Part shown: piece after piece, positions 19,879-31,361 of the stretch
How the letters are laid out: each line of letters begins with the position of its first letter
Position numbering within the stretch: position 1 is the stretch's first letter
Assembly: GCA_947172415.1 (NCBI GenBank)
Contig: OX359190.1
Coordinates: 2,356,001-2,420,000 of the forward strand
Direction of reading: 5' to 3'
DNA: 64,000 nucleotides
From: Chondrosia reniformis
Taxonomy: Eukaryota > Porifera > Demospongiae > Chondrillida > Chondrillidae
The notes under the pieces: generated by a model
What the model saw: the letters and a program-made list of their open reading frames with translations, nothing else
Databases searched by the model: none
What the model was told of the DNA's origin: nothing
Program-made: the position numbers and the translations under genes

Positions 19879-22800
19879 TCAATTTTGTTTATCTGATAGT
19901 TGAGATTCAAGTCTATTCAAAGCAGCTTTGTTGTCCTCATCAAGTTCGTCCTCAACCTACAGTATGTACAAGTAGACAAGTACATGAAAGAAAATATAAA
20001 GAAAAACAGTTTTTGTAAAAATCATATTGTTTACAAATTTCACGTCACACTATGTATGTATGAAGGGGAATATATTCAAGGTTTCATTCGGGGGGGTGGG
20101 CATTTGCCACTCCCCCTTGCTAAAGAGTTGCCCCCCTTGGATTGAGGGCGAGGAGGGGCATTCCCCACCCCCCTTGGATTTAGGTTGCCATTTAACTATT
20201 TTAACAAGGTATGACACTGCCCCTGAGAAAATTTTTAAAGTCAATTTTTGCCCCCTTAAAATTTCTGGATGAAACCCTGATATACATTATATGTATGAAG
20301 GGAAGTATGCTGATCGATAAAGTCTTACTTGTTCCACACCTTTGACTGCTGGTATGTAGAACTGAAGCATGTTTTCCACTCCCATTTTAAGAGTTCCAAT
20401 GGAACTTGGACATGAAGTACAGGCACCCTAAACAATATTACAGAACTGGAGGTGTACAAAATATATGTAATTATCTCTGTTGCTGGGGCAACCGCCTGTG
20501 TTTAAATTTCGTAACCGTGATATAACAGGATTTAAGAAGCTATATACTGCATCGGCTTCTTAAATTCTGTTATATCCATGCCCAAATATGGTAAACTAAG
20601 ACGTTTCTACTTGGGGGGTGGACAATTCTCCTTACATTTAGGACAGTTGGAGTAGTCAGGGCAAGAGCATTCTATAAAGTCGTCAGCACTTAAGCAAAAC
20701 CAACCAGACGCTAGATGAGCCATCCTGAAAGTCCCATTAAATAGAAAAAAGTTTCTCATTATTGCTGATGAAGACCTATGGGTCGAAACACAAGAGAAAG
20801 GTTCTGCACAGGTGAGTCCTCTTCTCTCTTTGAATGAGCATAGATTAAAGACAAGTATTCCCTTGTAGAGACCGTTCAATCTAGCTCGATTTTCGTTGCA
20901 GATAGCTCCAATAAACTTATCTATCATAATAAACACAACTAAATTATTCCCTATCACATAGCTCATGATGTACATGTATTATAAGGATACCACATTAATT
21001 CTGCGCACTAATCATCCCCTCTATCCCATATCCAGAAGTCGTAATGAAGCTCAATTCTGTCACATTTGAGTAACCATTTGAAGGACCTATGACACTCAAA
21101 TGTCTATCATCCATCGATGGCAAAAACTAAGTAAACGACGTCATGAAGACTAGAGTTCCTTTAATCGATCACAGGGGGGCAAAAAAGCTTTTTTTGCTTC
21201 AGGCTTTAAGTAAAATCTGCTTAATCCAGCCACCTAAGGACTTACATCATTGCCTACTGCATGAAATGGATGACTGGATTGTCTACCAGTTTAAAAGTAC
21301 AAATATACTGTAGTTGTGAATTTGTGGGACTTGATTAAAGCAATTGGTTTAAGTTGGCAATCATCATAAGGAGGCAATAGGATTACTTCACTGTAGTTTT
21401 CAGTAGTACAATGAGAACATGAAACACAGCATTCTAAGATTAGTCAAAAGTCTTAAGTTTTCATCCTAGCCCCTCCCTCTCCCCACCCACTCCTAACTCA
21501 CCATTTTAGAGGGGAAAAAGGAAAGAAGCAATTATTGACAAACAAACAAGAAGCAATTGCAATTATTGACAAACAAACCATAGCTTGTTTTAGCTACAGG
21601 TGCCCTAACAAGGAGCTATGATTGCCAACGTGGAGAATGATGATGACATTGATGCTTAAAGATCGGCTTTAGATCTTAAAGTTCACCTGTCTTTTCCAAT
21701 TATGTTTCTTTGGAATTGGAACTAAAGATTGATACAGTTATCAGAGAAACTCCTTGTTTCAACACTACACCCTGTTTTTTTCTCGTCCTGCTGAGGGTCA
21801 CATGACAGGAAGTCTATAAATAGAGGCAATTTTCCCACTCAACCATCAAGAAGATCCCTAGGTTCGAAACGTTTGACGAAGAAACGAAAACAAACTGCGT
21901 TTTTAAATGCTCAAAAGTTGAAGGATGTACCATCCCAAAGACTACACCCTCTTGTGTCATGCGTTTCCATCAACCGTATCACTCTCTTCTGATCAACTTA
22001 AACTCATTCGCTTATACTTACCTGAAGTTTTAACTTCACAATACCCTCTTCAAAGCCAACATAAACTATATCTCCACCGTCTTCCTGTACTGTAGGCCTG
22101 TCAGAAGGAAAACAACAATTATTATTATGTGGACACTAAATATTGCTTTAATTTTTAAATTGAAGGTTTGCTTAAAATAGTAAATAGTACAATGAAATAC
22201 TCTAAATCCCTTTATTTAAGCGGAACCAAAAGTTAGTGAAACTGGATTTACCCCTACATAGCGGAATTTAATATTAGCGACTTACAAAATGCATGGAAGT
22301 TTTGTTAGTTAATTACAGTAATAAATAATTACAGTAGTACTCTATTTAGTAGTAATACTATATTTAGCGAACTCTAATTTTAGCGGTAAATGTCAAATCG
22401 CTAATATAGCTAAATTTAATAGCACGCTAATAATAAGGGATTTACAGTACTAGTCCTTGGTATTGCAGTGAAAATTTCATCCAACAGACATTCAGTTGTG
22501 ACAACCCTATTTGTTCTTTACTTGTCAGAGACATTAGGAAGCAATATTTACACATACCAAAAGAGCTAGTGGATTAATGATTATATTTAGTTGCACTGTC
22601 ACTGCCATTTTGTTCTCTCGTCCTGTATAAAAATGGCTACAGCAGCTTATAAGTCCTGATCGCTTAGTAACTACCCCAAAACCTGTTGCAGACACACACA
22701 CAACAAACCTGATTCGAGTGTCTAAGAGCTCCTTTATCATCAAAACAGTTTCATCATCATCTTCTGATATTGCTACATACGTAGTAAAATAATTAAGGTA

Positions 22801-25800
22801 ACTAGGCAACAAACAAAATGGAGAGATTGTAAGTGGATACTTTCTGAGACAAGAAATATCTTAACTATAACATCTTAATCATGGTTGAATGGATACACAA
22901 ATTATTAACCACATACATAAGAGGAGGAAGAGTACGCAGGCATAAAAAGGCATTAATTCATATTCAATTTGCAATGAGTCATTTTATTAATTTGAAAATG
23001 AAAAAATGCTAAATTTGCAATATTTTAATATATGGCACAAAATTATAAATAGTTACATCTCTATACAAGGTAGGCACGCCATAACTACGTACGTTCAATG
23101 TAGATTTTGTAATTACGTAGTTAATAATACACATTGGCTTTGATACAACAAATGTTTATATGTTTCAAGATATTTACTTAATTTTTATGCATAGTTAAAC
23201 AAATTGCTTTAAGAAACTGATTTAGATCTTAAATCTACTACGTACGTAAGTAGTTGGCTTGTTGCTAGGTTACCTGTATCCGCTGACTGTTCAACACTCT
23301 CTTGCACAACTGGCAATCCACTGGCAAAGAAGTCCATAATTGTGGCATAAATATTTGGCTTCATAGTTGACCATTCGCCCTCTTCCTGCTGTAGAACGAA
23401 ATACAATAGAGTATAAAATATTGGTTAATAGAATAAGGATTTCTTCTAACTGTGTCGAACTTATCTTTGGAAAGGGTCATCTTTCGACTTTGGGAGCGTC
23501 TAGAGACGCAGTTTTTTTGGTTCTTCTTCAGTCACTGAAGAAGACCTCCAGGGTCGAAACATTTGGCAGAAAAAACAACCAAAAAAACTGAATTTCTAGA
23601 CGCTCCCAAAGTCGAAAGATGACCCTTTCCAAAGAAAAATATTGGTTCTTCACTACATACTGTATTTGTCCAAATAGAGGCCTTGGTTTGTTCCGGCCAT
23701 TTTGGCCCAACCTCCATTTGGAGAGCTGGTTTCTAAGGGACAAACTCAGCTTGTTTACAAGGCTCATACAAACAAATGACATCCATTGGAAAGGAAAAAT
23801 GGAATAAAAATTGTATCCTCATCCAAAGCTCTATAGGATTTGCCTAAGTTATATGAAATCTAGGAAAATAATGGTTTAAGTTACTCTATTCATATGCTTC
23901 CTTAGCTTCGTATGCATGGCAACCACATTTATAGGAAATTGGTAGCACAAATCATTCATGTCTTCACTTATGTTATTTGTACATATATAGACAGTCTACA
24001 ATGGTAGTATACAGTACTTCCTCGGTTATCCGAACACCTTGGCAAACCACTTCACTCAAGTCTGTTCAGAAAAGTGAATTAGTCCGGATAAGTGAAATAG
24101 CATTGCATAATACATGCCAAGGATTCACAGAAGATCAAGATAAAGAAAAAGACAAAGACTCCCAGGATCACTGATGAAGGGTGGAGTTCCCGGAAACGGC
24201 TGTCTGACCCAGTGGAGAAGAAGATGAAAGAAGGGAAAAAAAGGAAGAAAAGACTCCTGTATCTTCATACAAAGCTCTCTTCAGGTTTAGTTCCCCTATA
24301 GGCTCTTTTACAGAATAGGCATAGCATGTAGGAAAATGGTATCTTAGATTTTTCATGTACGTACACTTGTATATAGATACAAAATCTTCAGCTTCTGCAC
24401 AATGTTTAAAATGTTCCTCTTTTGCTTACTCGCTGGTTCGCTCATTTTCTGCTATTATAATCCCTACTTGTTCACACCAAACGAATACGAATTATGTACT
24501 GTATGACTCGCCTATAACAGTGACATCACAAAAAAAATGGTTGACTTTTCCCATCGCCGTTCGGACAATCGAGGAAGTACTGTATAGTCATAGGCGTCGG
24601 AGCTGGGGCGTCTGGGACGGTTTTGGCTGCCCCACTTTTGCTCCACTCCTCTTCTTTTTAACAAAAGCTTATAGCTTGTCAATGTGGCAAAGATATATAG
24701 CCAACAATAGTACAACTTATTGTTATCAATGCTAATAGTAAGGCCTCTCCACTTTGTAAGTGCTTCTGACGCCTATGATAGTACATGGTATAGTATATAG
24801 TTAGTCTAGGGTGGATGCTAGAAACACTCACTTTAGAAACGGTGATGTAATCTGTTCCAAAAAAGACACTTTTTACTCCGTCCAATCTAAAGATTTGCCT
24901 ACAGCATTGATAAAGTACAAGATGTTGTAGACCCGGTGATAATCAAACCACAAGTGTCTTAAAGAGCAGAATGATGTTTGCAATCATGAGGTTTTAACTA
25001 AACTAATAAAACCTGAAGTGGGTCCAACGACAATGGACTGACCGTGCAAGTGGTGACACGACAGCTGCTGAGTGATTCGGAAAGTCCATGGTTCCTCTTT
25101 CCAAAACAGGCACTCCAGGAATAAACTTGAGGCTGTTGGGATTTGGTGTGGTTTGTGTTTGAATGAACATTGTGCGTGCTAGGCATAGGAGAAAAGGGTG
25201 CATACAGAAGCATCGAAGAAAAGGGGTACTAACGTCTTAGACTAGAAACATTCTTGTTAAAACTGTTCATATACGTATTTTACATACGTCTAAACTACAA
25301 CATATTATAAAACATACAAAAGTGTATCTTATAGTATATATACGTACAGGGTTTGCTTTAGGAAATATTAACAAGAGGGTGGGGCAAATACAGTATACAC
25401 AAAGATAAAGATTCCCAGGGTTACTGATGAAGGGGAATTCCCAGAAACAGCTTTCTGGCCAAGTGGAGCAGAAGAAGAAAGAAAAGAAAAGACTCCGGGA
25501 CCTGTATCTTCATCCAAAACTCTCTCCAGGTTTAGTTCTCTATAGGCTTTAAGCATTACATGTAGGAAAATGGTGTATTAGATTTTTCACGTCTTTGAAA
25601 TTGGCCATATCTGATGTACAGTCTTGATGAGATCCACCAATCAACAAGTACAATTTACAAGTTTTGAATTTACAAATTTCAAAGTAGTACAGTTTTGAGG
25701 GAGTCCCTAGTTCAATGTTTGTTTGGTATTAAAATTGGCAGTTGGACTTTCTTCAAGGAGGAGGGGAGGGAGAGGGGGAGGGGAGGGGTACTTAATTTAA

Positions 25801-26329
25801 TTAGTACAATGCACTTCCAAAGCAATAGAAAAACACTTTAAATTCATTATTGCCAAGAGTTACTTCACATATATCTTAGCAAGCATAATGTATGAAAACA
25901 TATTATGTACATATTTAATTACGAAGTATAATGAAAAGAAAATATAACAATTTTCTACACAAATTAACACTCTATACTATATATATACATATATCCTTAC
26001 TTTGACATTTGTGTATTGAAGATGAATTATCATTTAAACGTAGTCTTCCTGGTAGGTATGTATTAGTCACAGGAGCACAAAGCGTGAATGAAGACCTTCC
26101 TCTTCGACAACTGGTCAATAACAAGATAGTTCACATGACTTAGAATGCGAATTATAAACGTCTTAGTTAATAAAGCGTAATTTATGCATGTACAGATATT
26201 ATACAGAGAAGATATATAGAGATCTTACTTATACATAACTGTCGGAATGGTAGTCACTGTTTTTATCTGAACTTTATTTGCTTCAAAGAAAAATAAGCCT
26301 AATCTCAAGCTCAGTCTACTGGCAGCCAT
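19879..26329 (-). CDS. NFU1: mitochondrial NFU1-like iron-sulfur cluster scaffold, complete, 8 exons
   Basis: Exons: 26329-26229, 25228-25043, 24898-24832, 23388-23274, 22772-22709, 22097-22022, 20427-20329, 19956-19879. All joins are GT-AG and phases agree, giving 786 nt or 261 aa (human about 254). Exon 1 ([19 protein letters not shown]) is basic, aromatic and acid-poor, like a mitochondrial presequence, with a good ATG context (AAAATGGC). Next come the Nfu N-domain ([55 protein letters not shown]), a linker ([20 protein letters not shown]) and the NifU C-domain ([47 protein letters not shown]). The cluster-binding CxxC is CTSC. NFU1 helps deliver 4Fe-4S clusters to lipoate synthase and complex II in mitochondria. 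Introns hold the repeats listed separately. Exon 1 is the least certain, but its phase-2 donor matches the TTAG|TACC acceptor. Confidence 0.94.
20085..20283. mobile_element. short TIR element in NFU1 last intron
   Basis: About 200 bp starting TTCAAGGTTTCATTCGGGGG and ending TTTCTGGATGAAACCCTGAT. The ends are imperfect inverted repeats of TCARGGTTTCATYC. The interior is unusually G/C-homopolymer-rich (CCCCCCTTGGATT twice). There is no coding capacity, so it is MITE-like. Confidence 0.65.
20518..20576. repeat. 22-bp arm hairpin
   Basis: GATATAACAGGATTTAAGAA-GC pairs with GC-TTCTTAAATTCTGTTATATC across a 14-base loop with one mismatch. It lies in an intron of NFU1 on the opposite strand to no known RNA. 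Confidence 0.7.
20765..20789 (+). other. hammerhead-like core CTGATGA-A-GACC/GGTC-GAAAC
   Basis: It reads CTGATGA, A, then GACC TATG GGTC, then GAAAC, in NFU1 intron 7. TTTCTC (20748-20753) and GAGAAA (20793-20798) could pair outside it. One extra A separates the core from stem II compared with the classical hammerhead. A diverged relative with a broken CTGANGA lies at 21844-21871 (AGATCCCTAGGTTCGAAACG). Confidence 0.4.
22197..22452. mobile_element. ~250-bp MITE with ACTGTAAATCCCTTATT ends, copy 1
   Basis: It starts CTCTAAATCCCTTTATTTAA and ends AATAATAAGGGATTTACAGT, flanked by TA on both sides. The interior carries repeated TTAGCGA/TCGCTAA words. An inverted copy lies at 60733-60986. Terminal inverted repeats and TA flanks fit a Tc1/mariner-type non-autonomous element. 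It inserted in an NFU1 intron. Confidence 0.85.
23465..23638. mobile_element. foldback element with hammerhead-like motif in its loop
   Basis: Arms of about 60 bp: CTTTGGAAAGGGTCATCTTT through CTAGA...AGTTTTTTTGGTT on the left, and its near-perfect reverse complement ending GATGACCCTTTCCAAAG on the right. The loop contains CTGAAGA-A-GACCTCCAGGGTC-GAAAC (23534-23560). Related pieces bearing CAGTTAGAAGAA ends occur near 54450-54570 and 63740-63960. It sits in NFU1 intron 3. Confidence 0.8.
24010..24100. mobile_element. pogo/Tigger-like terminal sequence
   Basis: CAGTACTTCCTCGGTTATCC followed by GAACACC and, about 50 bases later, TAGTCCGGATAAGTGAA. This resembles the ends of pogo/Tigger-type elements (CAGT...CTCGGTTATCCGAAC). 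It is only a short internally deleted piece. Confidence 0.5.
24121..24358 (+). repeat. HR repeat copy 1, complete, with hammerhead-like core
   Basis: Begins GGATTCACAGAAGATCAAGA and ends ATCTTAGATTTTTCATG. Hammerhead-like region 24161-24214: CTGATGA at 24171-24177, stem II GGG/CCC, GAAAC, then ACGGCTGTC with predicted cleavage after 24204. Its 11.1 base is G where other copies have A. It is followed by a purine-rich run and CTCTTCAGGTTTAGTTCCCC. Confidence 0.85.
25396..25592 (+). repeat. HR repeat copy 2, slightly diverged
   Basis: CTGATGA at 25424-25430 with stem II GGGG/CCCC and GAAACAGCTTTCTGG. Stem I GGGTTA/TGGCCA keeps several pairs. One stem III base is changed (T for G at 16.2), so activity is doubtful. 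It lies about 165 bases upstream of NFU1 exon 2 (acceptor at 25228). Confidence 0.8.
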
Positions 26330-26881
26330 TTTTAAATTGTGTATAATCGTAACACAATATATCGAATCGATCTCCTTTTTTCTTTTATAGTCTGCTAAAA
26401 TATAGACTCTACATTCGTTATTTAAATCAATATTCTCCGAATATAGTGCATTCTCCAATTCAACATACATTCCAGTTGAAATACATTATGTATTATATGT
26501 ACCAGTAATTACACAAATTAACATGATACAAAAGACACTCGGAAATAGAAATGAGATTACAAAATATAGATTTCGTGTGAATTGCCGGGAAAATAGCATG
26601 GTTAGCTACAAGTGTACTGAAGTTTAAATAGGATACACTACAAAACCAAATGTCTTTATTTGGAGGAAACTAGTTAAGCAATGTGATAAAAAATAAGTGA
26701 TTATAATTGTCCCGTAAGGCTGGTGGATTTTAACTTGTGTGTTGAATCGATGCAAAATGTGTCGACAGCACTGCAAAAGTAAAATTATAGTGCCAAGAAT
26801 GTATGCCAAGTGTGCAGTCCAATTCTAATGGACTGAACAAGTAAATTAATTTTATACATTAGAAGTCAGAATATCAGGTCA
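26330..26881. other. NFU1 promoter region and Pax 3' untranslated region
   Basis: Only 552 bases separate the NFU1 start codon from the Pax stop codon, both genes on the minus strand. AATAAA on the minus strand at 26655-26660 is the likely Pax poly(A) signal, 222 bases past the stop, leaving about 300 bases for the NFU1 promoter. No TATA box was confidently identified. Confidence 0.6.
26655..26660 (-). promoter_or_regulatory. AATAAA poly(A) signal for the Pax gene
   Basis: Minus-strand AATAAA within CCTCCAAATAAAGACATT, downstream of the Pax stop at 26882. Confidence 0.55.
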
Positions 26882-29800
26882 TCACGCCACAGGCTTTGTT
26901 TCAGTCTTGAAGATTCCGGGTGTTCCAAAAGCAGGTACAGGCATCATGGTAGGGATACCGCAGTTTAGTCCGCTTGTGTACATTGGCCAGGCCTCTTGTC
27001 CTTCTGTGGCCAAGGAGGGAGGCCTCGTGTTGGGTGAAGACACGTAGCCATTGATGTCCATTCCTGGTGGCATAACGAAGGATGATATGCCATTTTCTGT
27101 GTTTGATAGCGGTGGGGTTGGAAAAGGGTTATAGTTAGGTTGGTCCCCAATAGCGGGACTGACTGGAAGTTTTGTGGTCAAGTATGCTCTTGCAGAAACA
27201 TTAACAGCTACATAGGAACAAAGAGCAAGAATTAATGAATTACTGAGACATACAAATTTCATTTAATGTAAAACTTGTTTCTATAAACATTTTCTTGTTT
27301 TTTGGATGTATCTTATAATAATTTTTTTTATAATAGTCATATAGAGGATTCCATTACTGTATAAAATATACTGAGTTTCAGTTAATGTATTGATATTTAA
27401 GATGTACCGAGTTTCTGCAATGTATTACCTTTAATGTAATACTAAGGAATACAGGATTTATCACTTTAAATCAGAATATTCCAGAAACAACAATGCATGC
27501 TATCAAATATCTTTATTAAAACAAATACACTGCCATTGTGCAAACCTTAAGTGCTATATCAACATTAGATAATATTGAATAAAGTTAATTTGATTAAATA
27601 AATGTGCTAACTACGCTGTCTCTCCGGATATAACTAAATGATAGACATTATGTTTTTAGAATAGTCATTCAGTTCTAGAACTTTCTGCAGGCAATTCTAA
27701 ATATATCCATAAAGGCCACACATACCCATAAAGGCCACATGTACCTATAAAGGCCACATGTACCTATAAAGACCACATGTACCTATAAAGGCCACATGTA
27801 CCCATAAAAGCCACATATACCTATAAAGGTCACATGGACCCATAAAGGCCACATGTACCTATAAAGGCCACATGTATCTATAAAGGTCGCATGTACCCAT
27901 AAAGGCCACATGTACCTATAAAGGCTACATGTACCTATAAAGGCCACATGTACCTATAAAGGCCACACGTACCTATAAAGGCTACACGTGCCATAAAGGC
28001 GTACCTATAAAGGCCACACGTTTCCATAGAGAATTGGCTTTGAATACAAGTGACCATCTAAAACATTAATAGCCAGCACAAATGCAATGAAGAGCCAGAT
28101 AGATAGCTCATTTCTCAGACATTATTCCAATGTACTGTATGATACTCCTACTAATATCAAGCAATTAGTCCCCTAAATCAATACATTGTCCTATTCCCAA
28201 GCTGAAACGTCAGATTGGCTGCAAACCCCTCTATCACCTGATGTGGTCAATATCATACAAACTGGAATACAAATTGTGTGTATTTATAGTACAGTTGCCC
28301 CATTGGCTACAAATGTGCTCAGTAAAGCTACTGGCTAGAGGTGGCGGTTGGAATGTGGGGGTCAAAGTAAACAATTGACAGCTAACTGAATGAAAGCCAT
28401 TAAGATGGGACAAAGACTTGTCATGCAGTCTAGCCTATTGGAAATTTGAACAAACTGTTGCAAAACCATCTTTACTGTACAAAAACCATGCCTTTAGCAG
28501 TGAAGAGGGGGCAACACTAGTTTACCAAATGAGGCTTAAAATGGACACAGGGTCGAGCTACTCATGCATGCTCCTAGAGAGTCAACATGGCCACTGCTGT
28601 TAAAATCCCCCTGACCGACAAATTAATTCATGGAACTCCCACTAAATATTAAGTAATTATGGCGGTTAATTGTTGAGCTTGCCATAGTGTTGTGAAACAA
28701 GAAATTTAAGACCTTTCGGTCTGTGAACCTTCATCAGTTGAAATGACACAATAGGTTACGAGTAGGGATGTGAAGGCACAGCTTCATTATAGGCTTTAGA
28801 TGGTAAATCCCCTATTTAATGGTCTCTAGATCTCTTAATATATACGTACGTATGTATGTATGTCATAATATTATGTATAAACTTACTGGGAACTGAGAGT
28901 TGGTGGTTTGGCTTTGATATTGAATATGAGGCAGATTCTCGAGATGTGGGGACCTTTGGAGAATGGTTGGGAGATGTGTGAAAATCAGACTGCTTCATCC
29001 AGTACTTGTAGTATGCCTATGGGTATTTGTATAAATTGCAAATTTAATGCAAAGTCATATAGCTAAATCTATTGCATATACATTATGTACAATTTCCATA
29101 ACTATAAAAGGTAAAAATGTCTTATATAGGAGAGATACGTATGTCAACATACAGATCTACCTATTGTCACCCTTTATAGGATAAAGAAATGCATTATACT
29201 TGTATATATTCGTGTACTTATTTGTATAGGGCAAAGTCATATAACTAAATCTATTGCATATATGTAGGTAGATCTATATGGACGTATCTCTCCTATATAA
29301 GACATTTTTACCTTTTATAGTTATGGGAATGTATTATATTATAAGCCATTGTCAACCTTTATAGATAAAGAAATCCATTTTATTTGTACTTGTGTACATT
29401 CCAAGAGAAATTTAATGCCATATACGTACATGTATACACATTATTACTCCACACCACCAACATATGTTCATATATAGAGTATATTATAATTTATAATGAC
29501 ATTATGCTCAGCATTATTCTATTTATTAAAGAAATCAGTAAGTCCGCTGGACAGATATGTTGCTTCATTGTTAAAAGTTTAAGGTGATCTTAAATGAATA
29601 ATGATTCCTGGATACATGGCAACAATAGTATACACAACTATGACATATCAGATAAAATATATATTGTTTACTAATTAAGGATTTTGAAAAAATTAGGTAC
29701 TTTGCACCCAACTGGAATCTATTACATAATATAAAGTGGTTTTGGTATAGGAAACATAGTTAAGAGGAACTGCATGACATCAATACTGATGAAATTGTCT

Positions 29801-31327
29801 AATTTTGTCTCTGCAGGACCCCATTTATAAGGTTGTAATTAGAGTGGTGACTTGATTGTTTAAAGGTATATAAAAGTAAAATATAGTGTGAAGTTTGGGA
29901 CGGGATTAATATGGCCACTTTAAGAAATTGACATTCCTAGAAAGGTTTCACCAGGTTGAATGTAGAGTAAATTTAACAGTACATTTGAGGTCAAGGACAT
30001 ATTTACACATATTTACACACCATTGAACCTATAAAACTAATGGATCTGACTATTGTCATTTTATATTACCATTACTATTACTAATTGACTGATGTCACTC
30101 TATTGTTATCACAGTACTGCTATGAAAATGAAGAAATAACCAAATTTTAGCCTTTTAATTGCAGGATACTATCAGCCTATTACCCGTATCTTGTAACCTA
30201 AACCATATTTAACCATACAGAGCAGACTAGCTCCATGTAGCCCTGAAATGGGTCTGAAAACTGAATAACCATAATGATTATGCTCGGTTATTCTGTCACA
30301 GTAGATATGTTAGGAAATCCTTTACCTTTATAAATTCTTAAAGATGTCGTCATACTGAGAATAGGAAATATGATGATATATGCAGGTCATAAATCTACTG
30401 ACACATAAGAAACACTATATATATAGATATAACTATAATATGTATGTCAGATGTATGTATATATACATAAATCAGACATATTTATTATAGATGTGGAGAA
30501 ACTATTACAACACTAAATATGTAATTACATCTAGCACTGCTAAGTATATGTGCATATATGTAGAGTATATTTCTTAATAGATTTGAGGTCAGGGAGGGAC
30601 ATGTTTATACATATTTATATACCATTGAACTTATAAAAATAGTTACATTAGTGAAGTCATGTGAAGTCGTGGGAAAGAAATAAAAGATCTAAACAGAAGT
30701 ACAAATCTCTCAGGTTTAGTTCTCTATAGGCCTTTACTATAAAGTAGAGCATGTATAGCATGTAAGAAAATTGGTGTATTAGATTATTCATGTTATAGCA
30801 ATGCCCTATTGTACTTCATCTTTTGATGTGTGTTGGTATTCAACCCTATCTTAGGAGGTTTTCAGGTACATACTTAATTGCTAAACCAGTATGACACTTA
30901 CAGTGCAATGATTATGCGCACTGTCAATGATGCAGAAAGGAATCTAAAAGTTAGAATCACATGGTACTGGTTCAACAGCTGGACTATGTGTATGTATGGA
31001 TATGTTAATCATCACAAGTTCCAATGAATTAGGAAATTAAGGGACTTCTGTACTGTACAAAGAGCATCTGTGATTACAAGTTAAATTAGTTCATCACAAC
31101 AAGGCCCACAAAAGAGAAACCTAGCATCACCGATGGAGACAAAAGTTAATTACACTGAAAGGATTCATTTTCTGGCCAAAACATGCTAGTATATAAATCA
31201 TATAAAGCCCACGCATATTAGACACACTGGATGGCAGATGTTCAATTAGTTCTAGTCTCACAGTTTAAGGATTGACTGATTTAACTCATATATATATATA
31301 TATAGAGGTTATAGTATATGTATGTAT

Positions 31328-31361
<34 letters not shown>

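Noticed and set aside
30841..30900. Minus-strand TGGTTTAGCAAT (WFSN) in Pax intron 3 as a homeodomain microexon
   Set aside because: It is followed at once by TAA, has no NRR continuation and lacks an AG acceptor at the right place.
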